64,000 nucleotides of DNA from Alphaproteobacteria bacterium (GTDB lineage Bacteria > Pseudomonadota > Alphaproteobacteria > Caulobacterales > Maricaulaceae). The notes beneath the pieces are model-generated. The model was not told the DNA's origin. It was given only the letters and a program-made list of their open reading frames with translations, and searched no databases. The DNA lies in contig JAUIEH010000001.1 of assembly GCA_030428405.1 (NCBI GenBank), positions 17,538-81,537 of the forward strand, written 5' to 3'. Shown here one piece after another: positions 46,174 to 54,076 of this stretch (the first letter of the stretch is position 1; each line of letters opens with the position of its first letter). The position numbers and the translations under genes were made by a program.

Positions 46174-46635
46174 CTACGTCGCCGTCGCGATCGTGCCTCC
46201 GCCGGCATGCCCGTGGTCGTCATGCAGACATTGGCCGTGATCGGCCAGCGCGCTCATGACGGCGCATGATCCGACTCTGCCGCCGGCGCAGGCGCTGATC
46301 ATTCGCTCGAGTTCTCTTTCTAGCGCCTTCAACTGCTCAAGCCGCTCACGCACGTCGGCGAGTCGCTTGCGCGCCACGGCATCGACGCTGTCGCAATCCC
46401 TTCCAGGATCAATTTGAAGCGCGATTAGCTCGCGGATGGTCTCGACGGGAAAGCCCAGCGCGCGGGCGTGACGTATGAATGCGAGTCTTGCCTGGGCGTC
46501 CGCGTCATAGACGCGCTGCCCGCTTGTCGTACGCTCCGGCGGCGGCATCAGACCTATGGTCTCGTAGTATCGGATCGTCGTCACCTTAACGCCCGTCGCG
46601 CGCGACAGGACGCCGATCGTTCGCCGCTTCGTCAC
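46174..46635 (-). CDS. MerR-family divalent metal regulator (CadR-like)
   Basis: 153 residues. The N-terminal HTH (IGVLSRATGVKVTTIRYYETIGLMPPPERTTSGQR) is typical MerR. Metal ligands are likely Cys81, Cys116 and Cys124, and the C-terminus is His-rich (DHGQCLHDDHGHAGG) like the extra metal site of CadR. It should respond to Cd, Pb or Zn and activate the divergent methyltransferase gene and the czc operon, both preceded by the same palindrome. Confidence 0.87.
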   Translation of the reverse strand: MTKRRTIGVLSRATGVKVTTIRYYETIGLMPPPERTTSGQRVYDADAQARLAFIRHARALGFPVETIRELIALQIDPGRDCDSVDAVARKRLADVRERLEQLKALERELERMISACAGGRVGSCAVMSALADHGQCLHDDHGHAGGGTIATAT

Positions 46636-46650
46636 CGTTTCTGCTCCCGC

Positions 46651-46681
46651 TTGCCTCTACAGCGACTGTAGAGTTTATGCA
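46651..46681 (+). promoter_or_regulatory. MerR-type promoter of czcN-like gene
   Basis: TTGCCT (46651-46656), 19-base spacer, TATGCA (46676-46681). The spacer holds CTCTACAGCGACTGTAGAG (46655-46673), matching the core of the site at 46099. It lies between the regulator and the divergent methyltransferase gene. Confidence 0.78.
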
Positions 46682-46703
46682 CGCACCGTCAAAGCGGAGA
46701 TGC

Positions 46704-47273
46704 ATGATGAAACAGGCGCTCTTGATCTATGTTGCGGTGAATGCGGTGTTGTCGATCTTCATGGCGCGGTTCGTCATCCGCGACTTTCAGCGGATAAGGC
46801 GCGTCTCCGTTCCCGTAGCTATCTGGACCGGCGTCGCGATGCATGGGCACGCTCTGGCGACCTTCGCGATGGCCTGGATCGATCGCGGCTCTCTCTATGC
46901 GCTGAGCTATTGGACGGCTGCGGGCGGCGGACTTGTCCTTGTCATCGGTGCTTACATTATTTTTCTCGGCCGAAGCGCTTATGGTGATCGCGCACGCGTT
47001 TATGGCCTCAAGGAAGACGAGTTGATCGATCGCGGCGTATATCGCTGGTCGCGAAACCCGCAATATTTCGGCTACTGGCTCATGTTCGTCGGCGCCGGCT
47101 TGGCCAGCGGTTCTTGGCTGACGCTGGCGTTCGCGGCCGCGTTTGCTGTCTTCATCGATGTCTACATTCGCGTAGTAGAGGAGCCTCATCTCAAACGCGT
47201 CTTTGGTGAAGCGTATAGCGCCTATCGTCAGCGCGTGAGCCGCTATTGGTCGCTGCCTCGATCGTCTGACTGA
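46704..47273 (+). CDS. Isoprenylcysteine methyltransferase-like membrane protein (CzcN-like)
   Basis: 189 residues from tandem ATGs at 46704 and 46707, with GGAGA just upstream. Several membrane helices are followed by the ICMT/PEMT motif: RGVYRWSRNPQYFGYWLMFVG and EEPHLKRVFGEAYSAYRQRVSRY. CzcN and NccN of Cupriavidus metal operons belong to this family, so the neighbourhood supports a metal-linked role. Substrate unknown. Preceded by a MerR-type promoter. Confidence 0.85.
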   Translation: MMKQALLIYVAVNAVLSIFMARFVIRDFQRIRRVSVPVAIWTGVAMHGHALATFAMAWIDRGSLYALSYWTAAGGGLVLVIGAYIIFLGRSAYGDRARVYGLKEDELIDRGVYRWSRNPQYFGYWLMFVGAGLASGSWLTLAFAAAFAVFIDVYIRVVEEPHLKRVFGEAYSAYRQRVSRYWSLPRSSD

Positions 47274-47315
47274 TGGGTTAACTCGCGAAGATCCGCGGTC
47301 GTTCGAACGTGTGCG

Positions 47316-48554
47316 CTACCGATGCGACGACGTTGAACGCCCATTCTCCTCGATCCACGACGCCAAGAACGAAAGATAGTCCTCCGATATCCAACCGTCG
47401 TCGGGATCGAACAATCCGTGCCCCATGCCTTCGAACACACGGATGTCGATGGGTTGTGCGCGATCGCGATTGAGTTCCTCCAGCAACGCTACGGTGCGGA
47501 TTACGGGCACGTTGTCGTATTCGTCCTCTTCGCCAAGGATGATCAGTCCAGGCCCGTCTAACGCGCGCCAATCATCGGTCGGCCGCAGATCGCCGTTGAG
47601 GCGCCAGTAGACGGGATTGCGGTCTCGTACGAGGATTCCGTTGAGCTCGGCGAAGGGGCGCAACATCCAGTCGGGCAGATGCTGACGCCCCATGTCGTTT
47701 GACAGCTCTTGGATCAGGCTCTCGTTTATGGTGGTGAGCGATCCGACTACGTTCACCGTGAACGCTACACGCTCATCAAGCACCGCGGCGCGTGGCGCCA
47801 CGCGACCGCCAGAGCTAAGACCGACCATCCCGATCGAACTCAAGACCTCGCCGTCGCCGCCGGCAAGAACTGACAATGCGGCGAGCGCATCGCCCGCGAA
47901 GTCATCCAGCGACGACGTACGCCAGTCGCCTCGCGAACGCCCGCTGCCGCGCTTGTCCGGCAAGAGCACCGTGATGCCCCGGCGCGCCAGATAGTCCGCT
48001 TGCGCGACGTACCAGAGATTGTTGCGATCGCTCGTGCCCGATCCGTGGATCATCACGACGCCGATGCCGGAGGATCGGGGCGGCGGGCGATAGATCGTGC
48101 CGTAGAGTTCGACCTCCCCATTTTGAAAGACGACCTGTTCGACTTCATAGGGAGGATCGACGAGGCGCGCGGCCGCTTGGATTGTTCCATCGGCATCGGT
48201 GCGCGTGTAACCGGTGACCTGATCCGCTCCGTCGCGGTGGAAGTCGATGGTTGCAGCGACGTCGCCCGCGCGCGGTTCGCGTATGAACGAGCCGTCGGCC
48301 TGCGGCGCAAAACGCCGGCTGCGCCAAATGCGTTCGGCGGGATCATCAACCGCCCGCAGGCCGCGAACGGCGTCCCAGGAGACGAGCAGTCTGGTCCCGT
48401 CGTCGCGCTCATACCAGCCGACATAGTCTTCCAGGCTGTACGCGGTGTCGTCAAAGAAGACGCGTTCGGGAGGACGCGTAACGAGGCGATTGGCGCCGAG
48501 CGTCACGATCCAGATCACGACCAGCGTGACGAATACGGAAAGCACGCGCTTCAT
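47316..48554 (-). CDS. Exported or membrane-anchored alpha/beta hydrolase
   Basis: 412 residues. An N-terminal hydrophobic anchor (LSVFVTLVVIWIVTLGA) is followed by a beta-rich segment and an alpha/beta hydrolase domain: GVVMIHGSGTSDRNN (oxyanion region), MVGLSSGGRV (nucleophile elbow, Ser), ILGEEDEYDN (Asp) and FEGMGHGLF (His). All catalytic positions are intact. Substrate unknown; probable esterase or peptidase. It follows the 155-aa membrane gene by nine bases, so they are likely cotranscribed. Confidence 0.87.
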   Translation of the reverse strand: MKRVLSVFVTLVVIWIVTLGANRLVTRPPERVFFDDTAYSLEDYVGWYERDDGTRLLVSWDAVRGLRAVDDPAERIWRSRRFAPQADGSFIREPRAGDVAATIDFHRDGADQVTGYTRTDADGTIQAAARLVDPPYEVEQVVFQNGEVELYGTIYRPPPRSSGIGVVMIHGSGTSDRNNLWYVAQADYLARRGITVLLPDKRGSGRSRGDWRTSSLDDFAGDALAALSVLAGGDGEVLSSIGMVGLSSGGRVAPRAAVLDERVAFTVNVVGSLTTINESLIQELSNDMGRQHLPDWMLRPFAELNGILVRDRNPVYWRLNGDLRPTDDWRALDGPGLIILGEEDEYDNVPVIRTVALLEELNRDRAQPIDIRVFEGMGHGLFDPDDGWISEDYLSFLASWIEENGRSTSSHR

Positions 48555-48563
48555 CGTCCGCGC

Positions 48564-49031
48564 TCAGCCGGCGTTCGACGCTTCACGCTCTCCGGCAATG
48601 CGCGCTTCCACCCAATCGATCGGCGTGAAAACGATGCAAACGAGATGCGTATAGCGCCCGAAGATCAGCGAGGGGATCGCCATCACCTCGCACCCCCCGT
48701 CCGATCGCGCCGCGACGATGGCGAGTGATATCCCGATATAGGCGAACGCCGCCATCGTGCCGGCGCCGCCGCCCAAGATTGCGACACATATGACAGGGAT
48801 GACCGCCAACAATGCGCCGATCCAGGGATTGAGCCGACGCGCAAATCTAGCGATCAGCAGATGCAACACAGAATAGACCGCCGTCAGTGCTGCGAACCAT
48901 GCGCCGGACGTAAGAAGCGTCGTCGCGTCTGCTGCGACCGCTTGAATTGCTGCTACGTAGATCAGCGCCGCCGCCAAGGCCGCGCGAAGCAGCCGCCCGA
49001 CGGTCCGTGCACGCAGGATGGCGCCGTCCAT
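48564..49031 (-). CDS. Unknown membrane protein with GCE...GRxTH...C motif
   Basis: 155 residues with four hydrophobic segments. The C-terminal part reads GCEVMAIPSLIFGRYTHLVC (Cys114, Glu115, Gly125-Arg126, Thr128-His129, Cys132) followed by Asp139 and Glu142. The same spaced residues occur at the end of the protein encoded at 50986, which otherwise differs, so the two are probably distant relatives. Family unrecognised. The Cys/Glu/His set could bind a metal or a cofactor. Confidence 0.7.
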   Translation of the reverse strand: MDGAILRARTVGRLLRAALAAALIYVAAIQAVAADATTLLTSGAWFAALTAVYSVLHLLIARFARRLNPWIGALLAVIPVICVAILGGGAGTMAAFAYIGISLAIVAARSDGGCEVMAIPSLIFGRYTHLVCIVFTPIDWVEARIAGEREASNAG

Positions 49032-49230
49032 TTAAAGTCTCCTTCCAGCCATTCGCGCAAGCCTCGCACCTGGAGCCACTACAGGATCAAGCCCGCGCCC
49101 CACATCTGATCACGCGTCTTTGATAGCGCAGCGGGTTGATGAGAGTGCGGGAGCCCTGAGATGCCGTTGCTCCTGTACCCGCTCCAGCATCCAAGCTACT
49201 CGAACTGCACCGCCTCAGCGGATCGAACGG

Positions 49231-49626
49231 ATGAGTGAAAAACCGAACGCGCCGGGTCCGGCCGACCGCGCCGCAGCAGCAGCGACCGGCGGAGCCGTGG
49301 GTGTCAGCGCGATCGCCTCGTTCATCGGGCTCTGCTGCATCGGTCCCTGGGCCGTGGCGCTGTTTGGGGTGCCTGGCGCCGTCGCGCTGGCTCGCTTTCA
49401 GCCTCTGCGGCCTTACCTGCTCGCCTTGGGCGGGGCGCTTTTGATCTGGGTGTTTTGGCGCGTTTACCGGCCCCGGCGGGCGAGCGCACCGGCATGTGAT
49501 GTGAAACGGCGCAGCATTTGGCTGCAGGCCGTACTTTGGGCCTCCACGGCATTGTTCGTTGCTGCACTGTTCGCAGACCAGCTGCAGTGGCTACTCGTTG
49601 ATCCGACGCCGGATGGTTTGAGATAA
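49231..49626 (+). CDS. MerT-like mercuric transport protein
   Basis: 131 residues from the ATG at 49231. Three hydrophobic helices; the first contains the MerT cysteine pair IASFIGLCCIGPWAVALFG, followed by LARFQPLRPYLLALGGALL and YRPRR as in MerT. A further Cys is in APACDVKRR. MerT takes Hg(II) from MerP into the cytoplasm, but neither merP nor merA is present in the window. Convergent with the MerR-type gene. Confidence 0.78.
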   Translation: MSEKPNAPGPADRAAAAATGGAVGVSAIASFIGLCCIGPWAVALFGVPGAVALARFQPLRPYLLALGGALLIWVFWRVYRPRRASAPACDVKRRSIWLQAVLWASTALFVAALFADQLQWLLVDPTPDGLR

Positions 49627-49678
49627 TGCATGCGCGTCGCCCGCCGTCGCAGCGGGCGACCGAAATCGCGAGCTGCGT

Positions 49679-50062
49679 TCAATGCGCGAGCGCGTCGAGG
49701 ATCGGACATTCGCCGCCGCCGCTCTCACACGCCTCGACCAGCTGAGCCAGGTTGCGGCGCAACCGCCGTAGGTCTGCGAGCTTTTCTTGAACCTGCGCGA
49801 GGTGTTTTTGAGCCAATTCGCGAGTTTCGTCACAATCGCCGCCGCCGGCGTCCAGCGCGATCAGGCGCCGCACATCCTCGATCGAAAAGCCAAGCTCGCG
49901 GGCGCGTCTGATGAAGCGCAGTCGCCGTATGTCGTCTTGAGCAAAAAGCCGCCGCCCGCTCTGCGATCGGGGGGGCGGCGGCACGAGGCCGATGCGCTCA
50001 TAATAGCGGATCGTTTCGATATTCACGCGCGTCTTCTCGCTCACGGCGCCGATGGGCAGCAT
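49679..50062 (-). CDS. MerR-family thiol-metal regulator
   Basis: 127 residues from MLPIGAVSE at 50062. HTH VSEKTRVNIETIRYYERIGLVPPPPRSQSGRR. Three metal-site cysteines, Cys77, Cys112 and Cys119, have the 35/7 spacing more like CadR/PbrR than the classic Hg-sensing MerR (35/9), so the inducer is uncertain: Hg, Cd or Pb. Divergent from the thioredoxin-like operon, whose promoter carries the CTGTAG...CTACAG dyad. Confidence 0.88.
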   Translation of the reverse strand: MLPIGAVSEKTRVNIETIRYYERIGLVPPPPRSQSGRRLFAQDDIRRLRFIRRARELGFSIEDVRRLIALDAGGGDCDETRELAQKHLAQVQEKLADLRRLRRNLAQLVEACESGGGECPILDALAH

Positions 50063-50079
50063 CGTAACTCCTAAAGTGC

Positions 50080-50110
50080 TTGCTTCTGTAGCTGCTACAG
50101 GATGCAGGAT
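50080..50110 (+). promoter_or_regulatory. MerR-type promoter of thioredoxin-like operon
   Basis: TTGCTT at 50080-50085, then a 19-base spacer beginning with the palindrome CTGTAG-CTG-CTACAG (50086-50100), then CAGGAT at 50105-50110 as a weak downstream box. Same layout as the two promoters near 46.1 and 46.7 kb. Confidence 0.65.
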
Positions 50111-50117
50111 GCCCGCG

Positions 50118-50741
50118 ATGAGGTCCGATGCGAAGACAATCTTGCGTGATCCGCTGCGCGTCACAGCCGCGTTGGCGGTGAGCGCCGGACTCCTTGGCTG
50201 CGACGCCGGCGAGGGCGCATCGGCCAACGCCGACATCACCCGAAACGAGCTGATGCTGGCGAGCGAAGACCTCGCCGAAATCCGCGCGGACTTCAACGCC
50301 GCCGCAGGCGATCTTCGGCTGGTGTTTCTTATCGGGCCGAGCTGCGGTCCGTGCCTGCTCGGGCTTAATGAGATCAACCGCGTGCTCGGTGACGAGATAC
50401 GCGCGAACGACAGACTGCATGCGTATGTGATCTACGTCCCGACCTTGTCGGCGCAGAGACATCACGCCGAGCGGGCGATGCGCCTGCTGCCCGGCGAGGG
50501 CGTGCGCCACTATTGGGACGAGACGGGAAACTCAGGCGTCGAGTTTCAAGAAGCGCTTAGTCTCCAGGTCTACGCCTGGGACATGTACATGATTTTTGAG
50601 CCGGCCTCATTGTGGGACGGGGATGCGCCGCCGGCGCCGGCGCTGATGCGTCATCAGCTGCAGGGCTTGCCGCGTGAGACGCGCTTCGACGCCGACGACT
50701 TCGCCGAAGAGGTCCGGCGCCGATTGGAGGAGCTCACATGA
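50118..50741 (+). CDS. Thioredoxin-like lipoprotein with CGPC motif
   Basis: 207 residues from the ATG at 50118 (AGGA eight bases upstream). The leader ends SAGLLGC (Cys28, lipobox). The thioredoxin fold shows LRLVFLIGPSCGPCLLGL, with the redox pair Cys76-Cys79, then YVIYVPTLSAQRHHAERAM. The later part (VYAWDMYMIFEPASLWDG) is similar to periplasmic thiol proteins found in some mercury clusters. It may reduce or transfer a thiol-bound metal. First gene of a MerR-controlled operon. Confidence 0.82.
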   Translation: MRSDAKTILRDPLRVTAALAVSAGLLGCDAGEGASANADITRNELMLASEDLAEIRADFNAAAGDLRLVFLIGPSCGPCLLGLNEINRVLGDEIRANDRLHAYVIYVPTLSAQRHHAERAMRLLPGEGVRHYWDETGNSGVEFQEALSLQVYAWDMYMIFEPASLWDGDAPPAPALMRHQLQGLPRETRFDADDFAEEVRRRLEELT

Positions 50742-50920
50742 CCGATCCCATTCGCATGGACGGCGTATTCAGGTTCGACGAGGCGGGAACACTGCCGCGT
50801 CCTGGCCCCATCGGCCGCATGGTCCGCATCGCGTTCGGCGCTGCCTGCCTCTATCTCGTTTGGCAGGTTGCGCCGGTCAGCGATCCATGCACGCGAGGCG
50901 ATTGTTCAACACGGCCATAG
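50738..50920 (+). pseudogene. Truncated copy of the following membrane protein gene
   Basis: 60 codons overlapping the thioredoxin-like stop. Residues AGTLPRPGPIGRMVRIAFGA line up with PGSLTKPGPIGRVVRLGFGL at the start of the protein encoded at 50986, and similarity runs to a stop after DPCTRGDCSTRP. Only the first membrane helix remains. It is most simply a decayed tandem duplicate, though a functional one-helix peptide cannot be excluded. Confidence 0.65.
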
Positions 50921-50985
50921 TACGGATCGGCGCGAGCTTTGCTGCGAATTGAAAGAACTCAGTAGAATAGGAAAAAGTACAGCAA

Positions 50986-51543
50986 ATGGCGACGACAGAC
51001 CTAAAACTTGAGCAACCCGGCAGCCTGACCAAGCCAGGCCCCATCGGCCGGGTTGTCCGCCTCGGCTTTGGGTTGGCGTCTCTCTACTACGTGTACAGCC
51101 TATGGGGCGTACGGAGTGATCTGATCGCGGGCGATGACTCCGTGCGATCACTCCTGTGGAACGGGATTTTGCCAGGGCTGTTTCTGGTGAGCTACGTCGT
51201 CAATATCGGCTATTCGCGAGATTGGAAAAAATGGCCCGCCGCTATCAGCGCGGGTCTTTTGCTCGCCGCCGCCGGGATCGGCTATGTGCGCGCCGGCGTG
51301 CTGGAAACGCCTCTTCTTGCGAGCACGATATTGTGGTGGGAACTCTATATCTTTGCGCATCTTGGTTTGTGTTTTGTCTTATCCGCTGTGCTGGCGACGC
51401 CGGGCTGCGAGATGCGCGCATTCCACCACCTATTTTCAATCGTTACCGGTCGACCTACCCACGAGCATCACTGCCCCGTTGGGCCGCTCAGCGCTATTGA
51501 TCGCTGGGAGACGCATCTCACCGGTCGCGCCGACGATGAATGA
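50986..51543 (+). CDS. Unknown membrane protein with GCE...GRxTH...C motif
   Basis: 185 residues with about four or five hydrophobic helices after an N-terminal KPGPIGRVVRLGFGLASLYYVY. The C-terminus carries GCEMRAFHHLF (Cys141, Glu142), GRPTH (Gly155-His159), Cys163, Asp172 and Glu175, mirroring the protein at 48564. It lies between the thioredoxin-like lipoprotein and the GDCCVxC protein in a MerR-controlled operon, so it may move a thiol-reactive metal or electrons across the membrane. Family not recognised. Confidence 0.75.
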   Translation: MATTDLKLEQPGSLTKPGPIGRVVRLGFGLASLYYVYSLWGVRSDLIAGDDSVRSLLWNGILPGLFLVSYVVNIGYSRDWKKWPAAISAGLLLAAAGIGYVRAGVLETPLLASTILWWELYIFAHLGLCFVLSAVLATPGCEMRAFHHLFSIVTGRPTHEHHCPVGPLSAIDRWETHLTGRADDE

Positions 51544-51757
51544 CGCGCCGGGGATCACGCCGAAATCGACGATCACGTGCCCGGAATGCGGGCATCGCTC
51601 GACCGACGTCATGCCGACGGACGCGTGCCAGTTCTTCTACGACTGCAAGGGCTGCGGCGCGGTCCTGCGGCCGCTCCAGGGCGACTGCTGCGTTTACTGC
51701 TCGTACGGCGACGTCAAATGTCCGCCGATCCAGGCTGGCGCCGGCTGCCAGGACTAG
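51536..51757 (+). CDS. GDCCVxC-domain small protein, copy 1
   Basis: 73 residues from the ATG at 51536, overlapping the previous stop. Cys-rich throughout: CPECGH, CQFFYDCKGCG and the signature GDCCVYCSYGDVKCPPIQ. It matches the family annotated as GDCCVxC-domain (seleno)proteins; here all positions are Cys (TGC/TGT codons). The family is often next to mer or ars genes. Likely binds a thiophilic metal or performs a redox reaction; function unproven. Confidence 0.88.
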   Translation: MNDAPGITPKSTITCPECGHRSTDVMPTDACQFFYDCKGCGAVLRPLQGDCCVYCSYGDVKCPPIQAGAGCQD

Positions 51758-51830
51758 CGAGCGGCCGACAATACGACCCTTATCCGCGGCGTTCGCCGTC
51801 GCCGCCAAGCTCCCTTGAGCTGTGTGAGCA

Positions 51831-52457
51831 TCAACTACGTCCCGCCAAAAAATCACCGATCGAATTTCCAAGAGCCGACGCTAGGATCATGGCTGCGCTG
51901 GCCAGTACTACGTCCAATACATCCCTGTCCGGACAAAGCGTCAGAATATTCAACCCAAGAAAATAGGGCGCGCAGAAGAACGCGTAGAACGGTGCGATCC
52001 AGAATAGGGATGCGAATATCAGCATATCCACGACGTTCGTGTATCTAAGACTGCTCGACATGCATCGAATCATCGAGATGACAAATGCGCCGAGCGCCGC
52101 AATTTCGATGCGCCACGGCGCGGCGGGCGAGCAGTAAAAATCCGCCGACTGTCCAAAGGCCGCCATCGTGGGCCATAGAACACCGAGAACGGCGATCAAC
52201 GTCAGAATGAACAGACCGGCGGATTTGCAAATTCGACGAGCGACATCCGCTAACTCGCGGCTGTGGTCATCACGACGCGCCGTTGCAGCCTGTGGGGCGG
52301 GACCCGACCCAACAACCAGCGCGTAAACGACCGAGGCCGCGAACGCCCCCGTCAAGAGCGAAAACTCGAGCCACGCGGTGGTGATGAGAATAACAACATG
52401 AACGACGCCGGCCGCTCCCGCCATAAACGCCGCGCGATGTGTCAATGTCGTCGTCAT
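51831..52457 (-). CDS. Unknown multi-helix membrane protein
   Basis: 208 residues from MTTTLTHR at 52457; a start nine codons upstream is possible. At least five hydrophobic segments (AGAAGVVHVVILITTAWLEF; ICKSAGLFILTLIAVLGVLWP; DVVLASAAMILASALGNSIG). No motif or family recognised. It lies between the two metalloid/metal modules, transcribed away from arsR, and ends near the GDCCVxC gene. Lower GC than its neighbours in places. Confidence 0.65.
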   Translation of the reverse strand: MTTTLTHRAAFMAGAAGVVHVVILITTAWLEFSLLTGAFAASVVYALVVGSGPAPQAATARRDDHSRELADVARRICKSAGLFILTLIAVLGVLWPTMAAFGQSADFYCSPAAPWRIEIAALGAFVISMIRCMSSSLRYTNVVDMLIFASLFWIAPFYAFFCAPYFLGLNILTLCPDRDVLDVVLASAAMILASALGNSIGDFLAGRS

Positions 52458-52544
52458 TCGCGCCCGACTAGTAACGGTTTCCACAACTCGCCAAGGATTG
52501 AGTGCGCAAGTCGTTGACGACTATTGGCGCTCACTTATATCGTA

Positions 52545-52562
52545 TATCGTCGAATGACGATA
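52545..52562. promoter_or_regulatory. ArsR-type operator
   Basis: Perfect dyad TATCGTC-GAAT-GACGATA, a few bases before the arsR ribosome site. Placement suggests autoregulation of arsR-acr3. Confidence 0.7.
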
Positions 52563-52573
52563 AAGGAAAAATC

Positions 52574-52936
52574 GTGCGCGCTCAAAAAACGCCCGTCGAG
52601 GAGCCCGGCCAACTCCCGGATACGCCTAGCGATGCGACCATCGCAATGCTGGCCAAAGCGCTCGGACACCCGGCTCGGGTCGGCATAGTCTCGATGCTGG
52701 CCGAGCGTCAGTCCTGCATTGGCTGTGACATCGTCGATGAGATCGGGCTCGCGCAATCGACGACTTCAGAGCATCTGCGCATCCTCAAGGATGCGGGCGT
52801 CATCACCGGTGAAATCGAGCGGCCGCGGGTCTGCTACTCGCTCAATCCCAAGGCGCTGGAGCCGCTTCGCCGCCTATTGGATCGGTTGGCGCAATGCGCC
52901 GGCGCACCGAACGAACCGGAATGGAAAGCCAAGTGA
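52574..52936 (+). CDS. arsR: ArsR-family arsenite-responsive repressor
   Basis: 120 residues from the GTG at 52574, chosen because AAGGA precedes it by six bases and because the longer frame from 52502 would include the operator dyad. Winged helix: ALGHPARVGIVSMLAERQSCIGCDIVDEIGLAQSTTSEHLRIL. Cys48 and Cys51 (SCIGC) form the likely As(III) site. Its stop overlaps the acr3 start (TGATG). Confidence 0.88.
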   Translation: MRAQKTPVEEPGQLPDTPSDATIAMLAKALGHPARVGIVSMLAERQSCIGCDIVDEIGLAQSTTSEHLRILKDAGVITGEIERPRVCYSLNPKALEPLRRLLDRLAQCAGAPNEPEWKAK

Positions 52937-53997
52937 TGTCTATCTTTGAACGGTATCTCACTATTTGGGTCGCGCTTTGCATCGTGGCTGGCGTCGCGCT
53001 CGGACACTTCCTGCCGAGCGTCTTCCAAACTATCGGCGCCGCCGAAGTCGCGCAGGTCAACCTGCCAGTCGCAGTGCTGATCTGGCTGATGATCATCCCG
53101 ATGCTGGTCAAGATCGATTTCGGTGCACTGCACCAAGTCAAAGAACATTGGCGCGGTGTCGGCGTCACACTGTTCATCAACTGGGCGGTCAAGCCCTTCT
53201 CGATGGCGGCGCTCGGCTGGTTGTTCATTGGGCATCTCTTTGCGCCCTATCTGCCCGCCGATCAGATCACGTCCTACATCGCCGGGCTCATTATCCTCGC
53301 CGCCGCGCCCTGCACCGCCATGGTGTTCGTGTGGAGCAATCTGTCAGACGGCGAGCCGCATTTCACGTTGAGCCAGGTTGCCGTCAACGACACGATCATG
53401 GTCTTCGCTTTCGCGCCAATCGTTGGTCTGCTCCTAGGCCTGTCGGCGATCACGGTGCCTTGGGAGACCCTGTTCCTTTCGGTCGTTCTCTACATCGTCG
53501 TACCGGTGATCATTGCACAGGTCCTGCGCCGTGGGCTCATTGCGCGCGGCGGGCTCCGCGCCGTGGAGGCGGCGCTGAGGCGTCTGGGTCCGGCGTCTTT
53601 GATCGCGCTCCTGGCCACGCTGGTTTTGCTTTTCGGTTTCCAGGGCGAGCAGATCATCGCACAGCCGCTTGTGATTGCGCTCCTGGCCGTGCCGATCTTG
53701 ATCCAAGTCTATTTCAACTCTGGCCTTGCCTACGTTCTCAACCGCGCCTTTGGAGTTGCGCATTGTGTCGCCGCGCCCTCGGCTCTCATTGGCGCGAGCA
53801 ACTTCTTCGAACTCGCGGTGGCGACGGCAATAGTGTTGTTCGGCTTCGAGTCTGGCGCCGCGCTGGCGACCGTCGTCGGCGTGCTCGTGGAGGTGCCGGT
53901 GATGTTGTCCGTGGTGCGGATCGTGAATGCGAGCAAGGGCTGGTACGAGAGCGGCGGCGCGGTGCGTCGACGAATAAACCAACCAGCGGCGGAATGA
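52936..53997 (+). CDS. acr3: Acr3-type arsenite efflux permease
   Basis: 353 residues with ten hydrophobic helices. The Acr3 signature AAPCTAMVFVWSNLSDGEPHFTLSQVAVND contains the conserved cysteine needed for arsenite transport, and the start MSIFERYLTIWVALCIVAGVALG is typical. It extrudes As(III) by proton exchange. In frame start at 52936 overlaps arsR; an upstream ATG at 52921 is less likely. No arsC or arsH was seen nearby. Confidence 0.93.
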   Translation: MSIFERYLTIWVALCIVAGVALGHFLPSVFQTIGAAEVAQVNLPVAVLIWLMIIPMLVKIDFGALHQVKEHWRGVGVTLFINWAVKPFSMAALGWLFIGHLFAPYLPADQITSYIAGLIILAAAPCTAMVFVWSNLSDGEPHFTLSQVAVNDTIMVFAFAPIVGLLLGLSAITVPWETLFLSVVLYIVVPVIIAQVLRRGLIARGGLRAVEAALRRLGPASLIALLATLVLLFGFQGEQIIAQPLVIALLAVPILIQVYFNSGLAYVLNRAFGVAHCVAAPSALIGASNFFELAVATAIVLFGFESGAALATVVGVLVEVPVMLSVVRIVNASKGWYESGGAVRRRINQPAAE

Positions 53998-54076
53998 CGG
54001 CACGCTCCGAGATTGACGACGACGCAAAGCGTGCTTCGTCGCGCTAACGATGAATTAAGCGGTCAAATCGGCGAAT

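Noticed and set aside
45066..51757. Complete mercury resistance operon
   Set aside because: MerT-like and MerR-like genes are present, but merP, merA and merB were not found, so a classical mer operon is not claimed.
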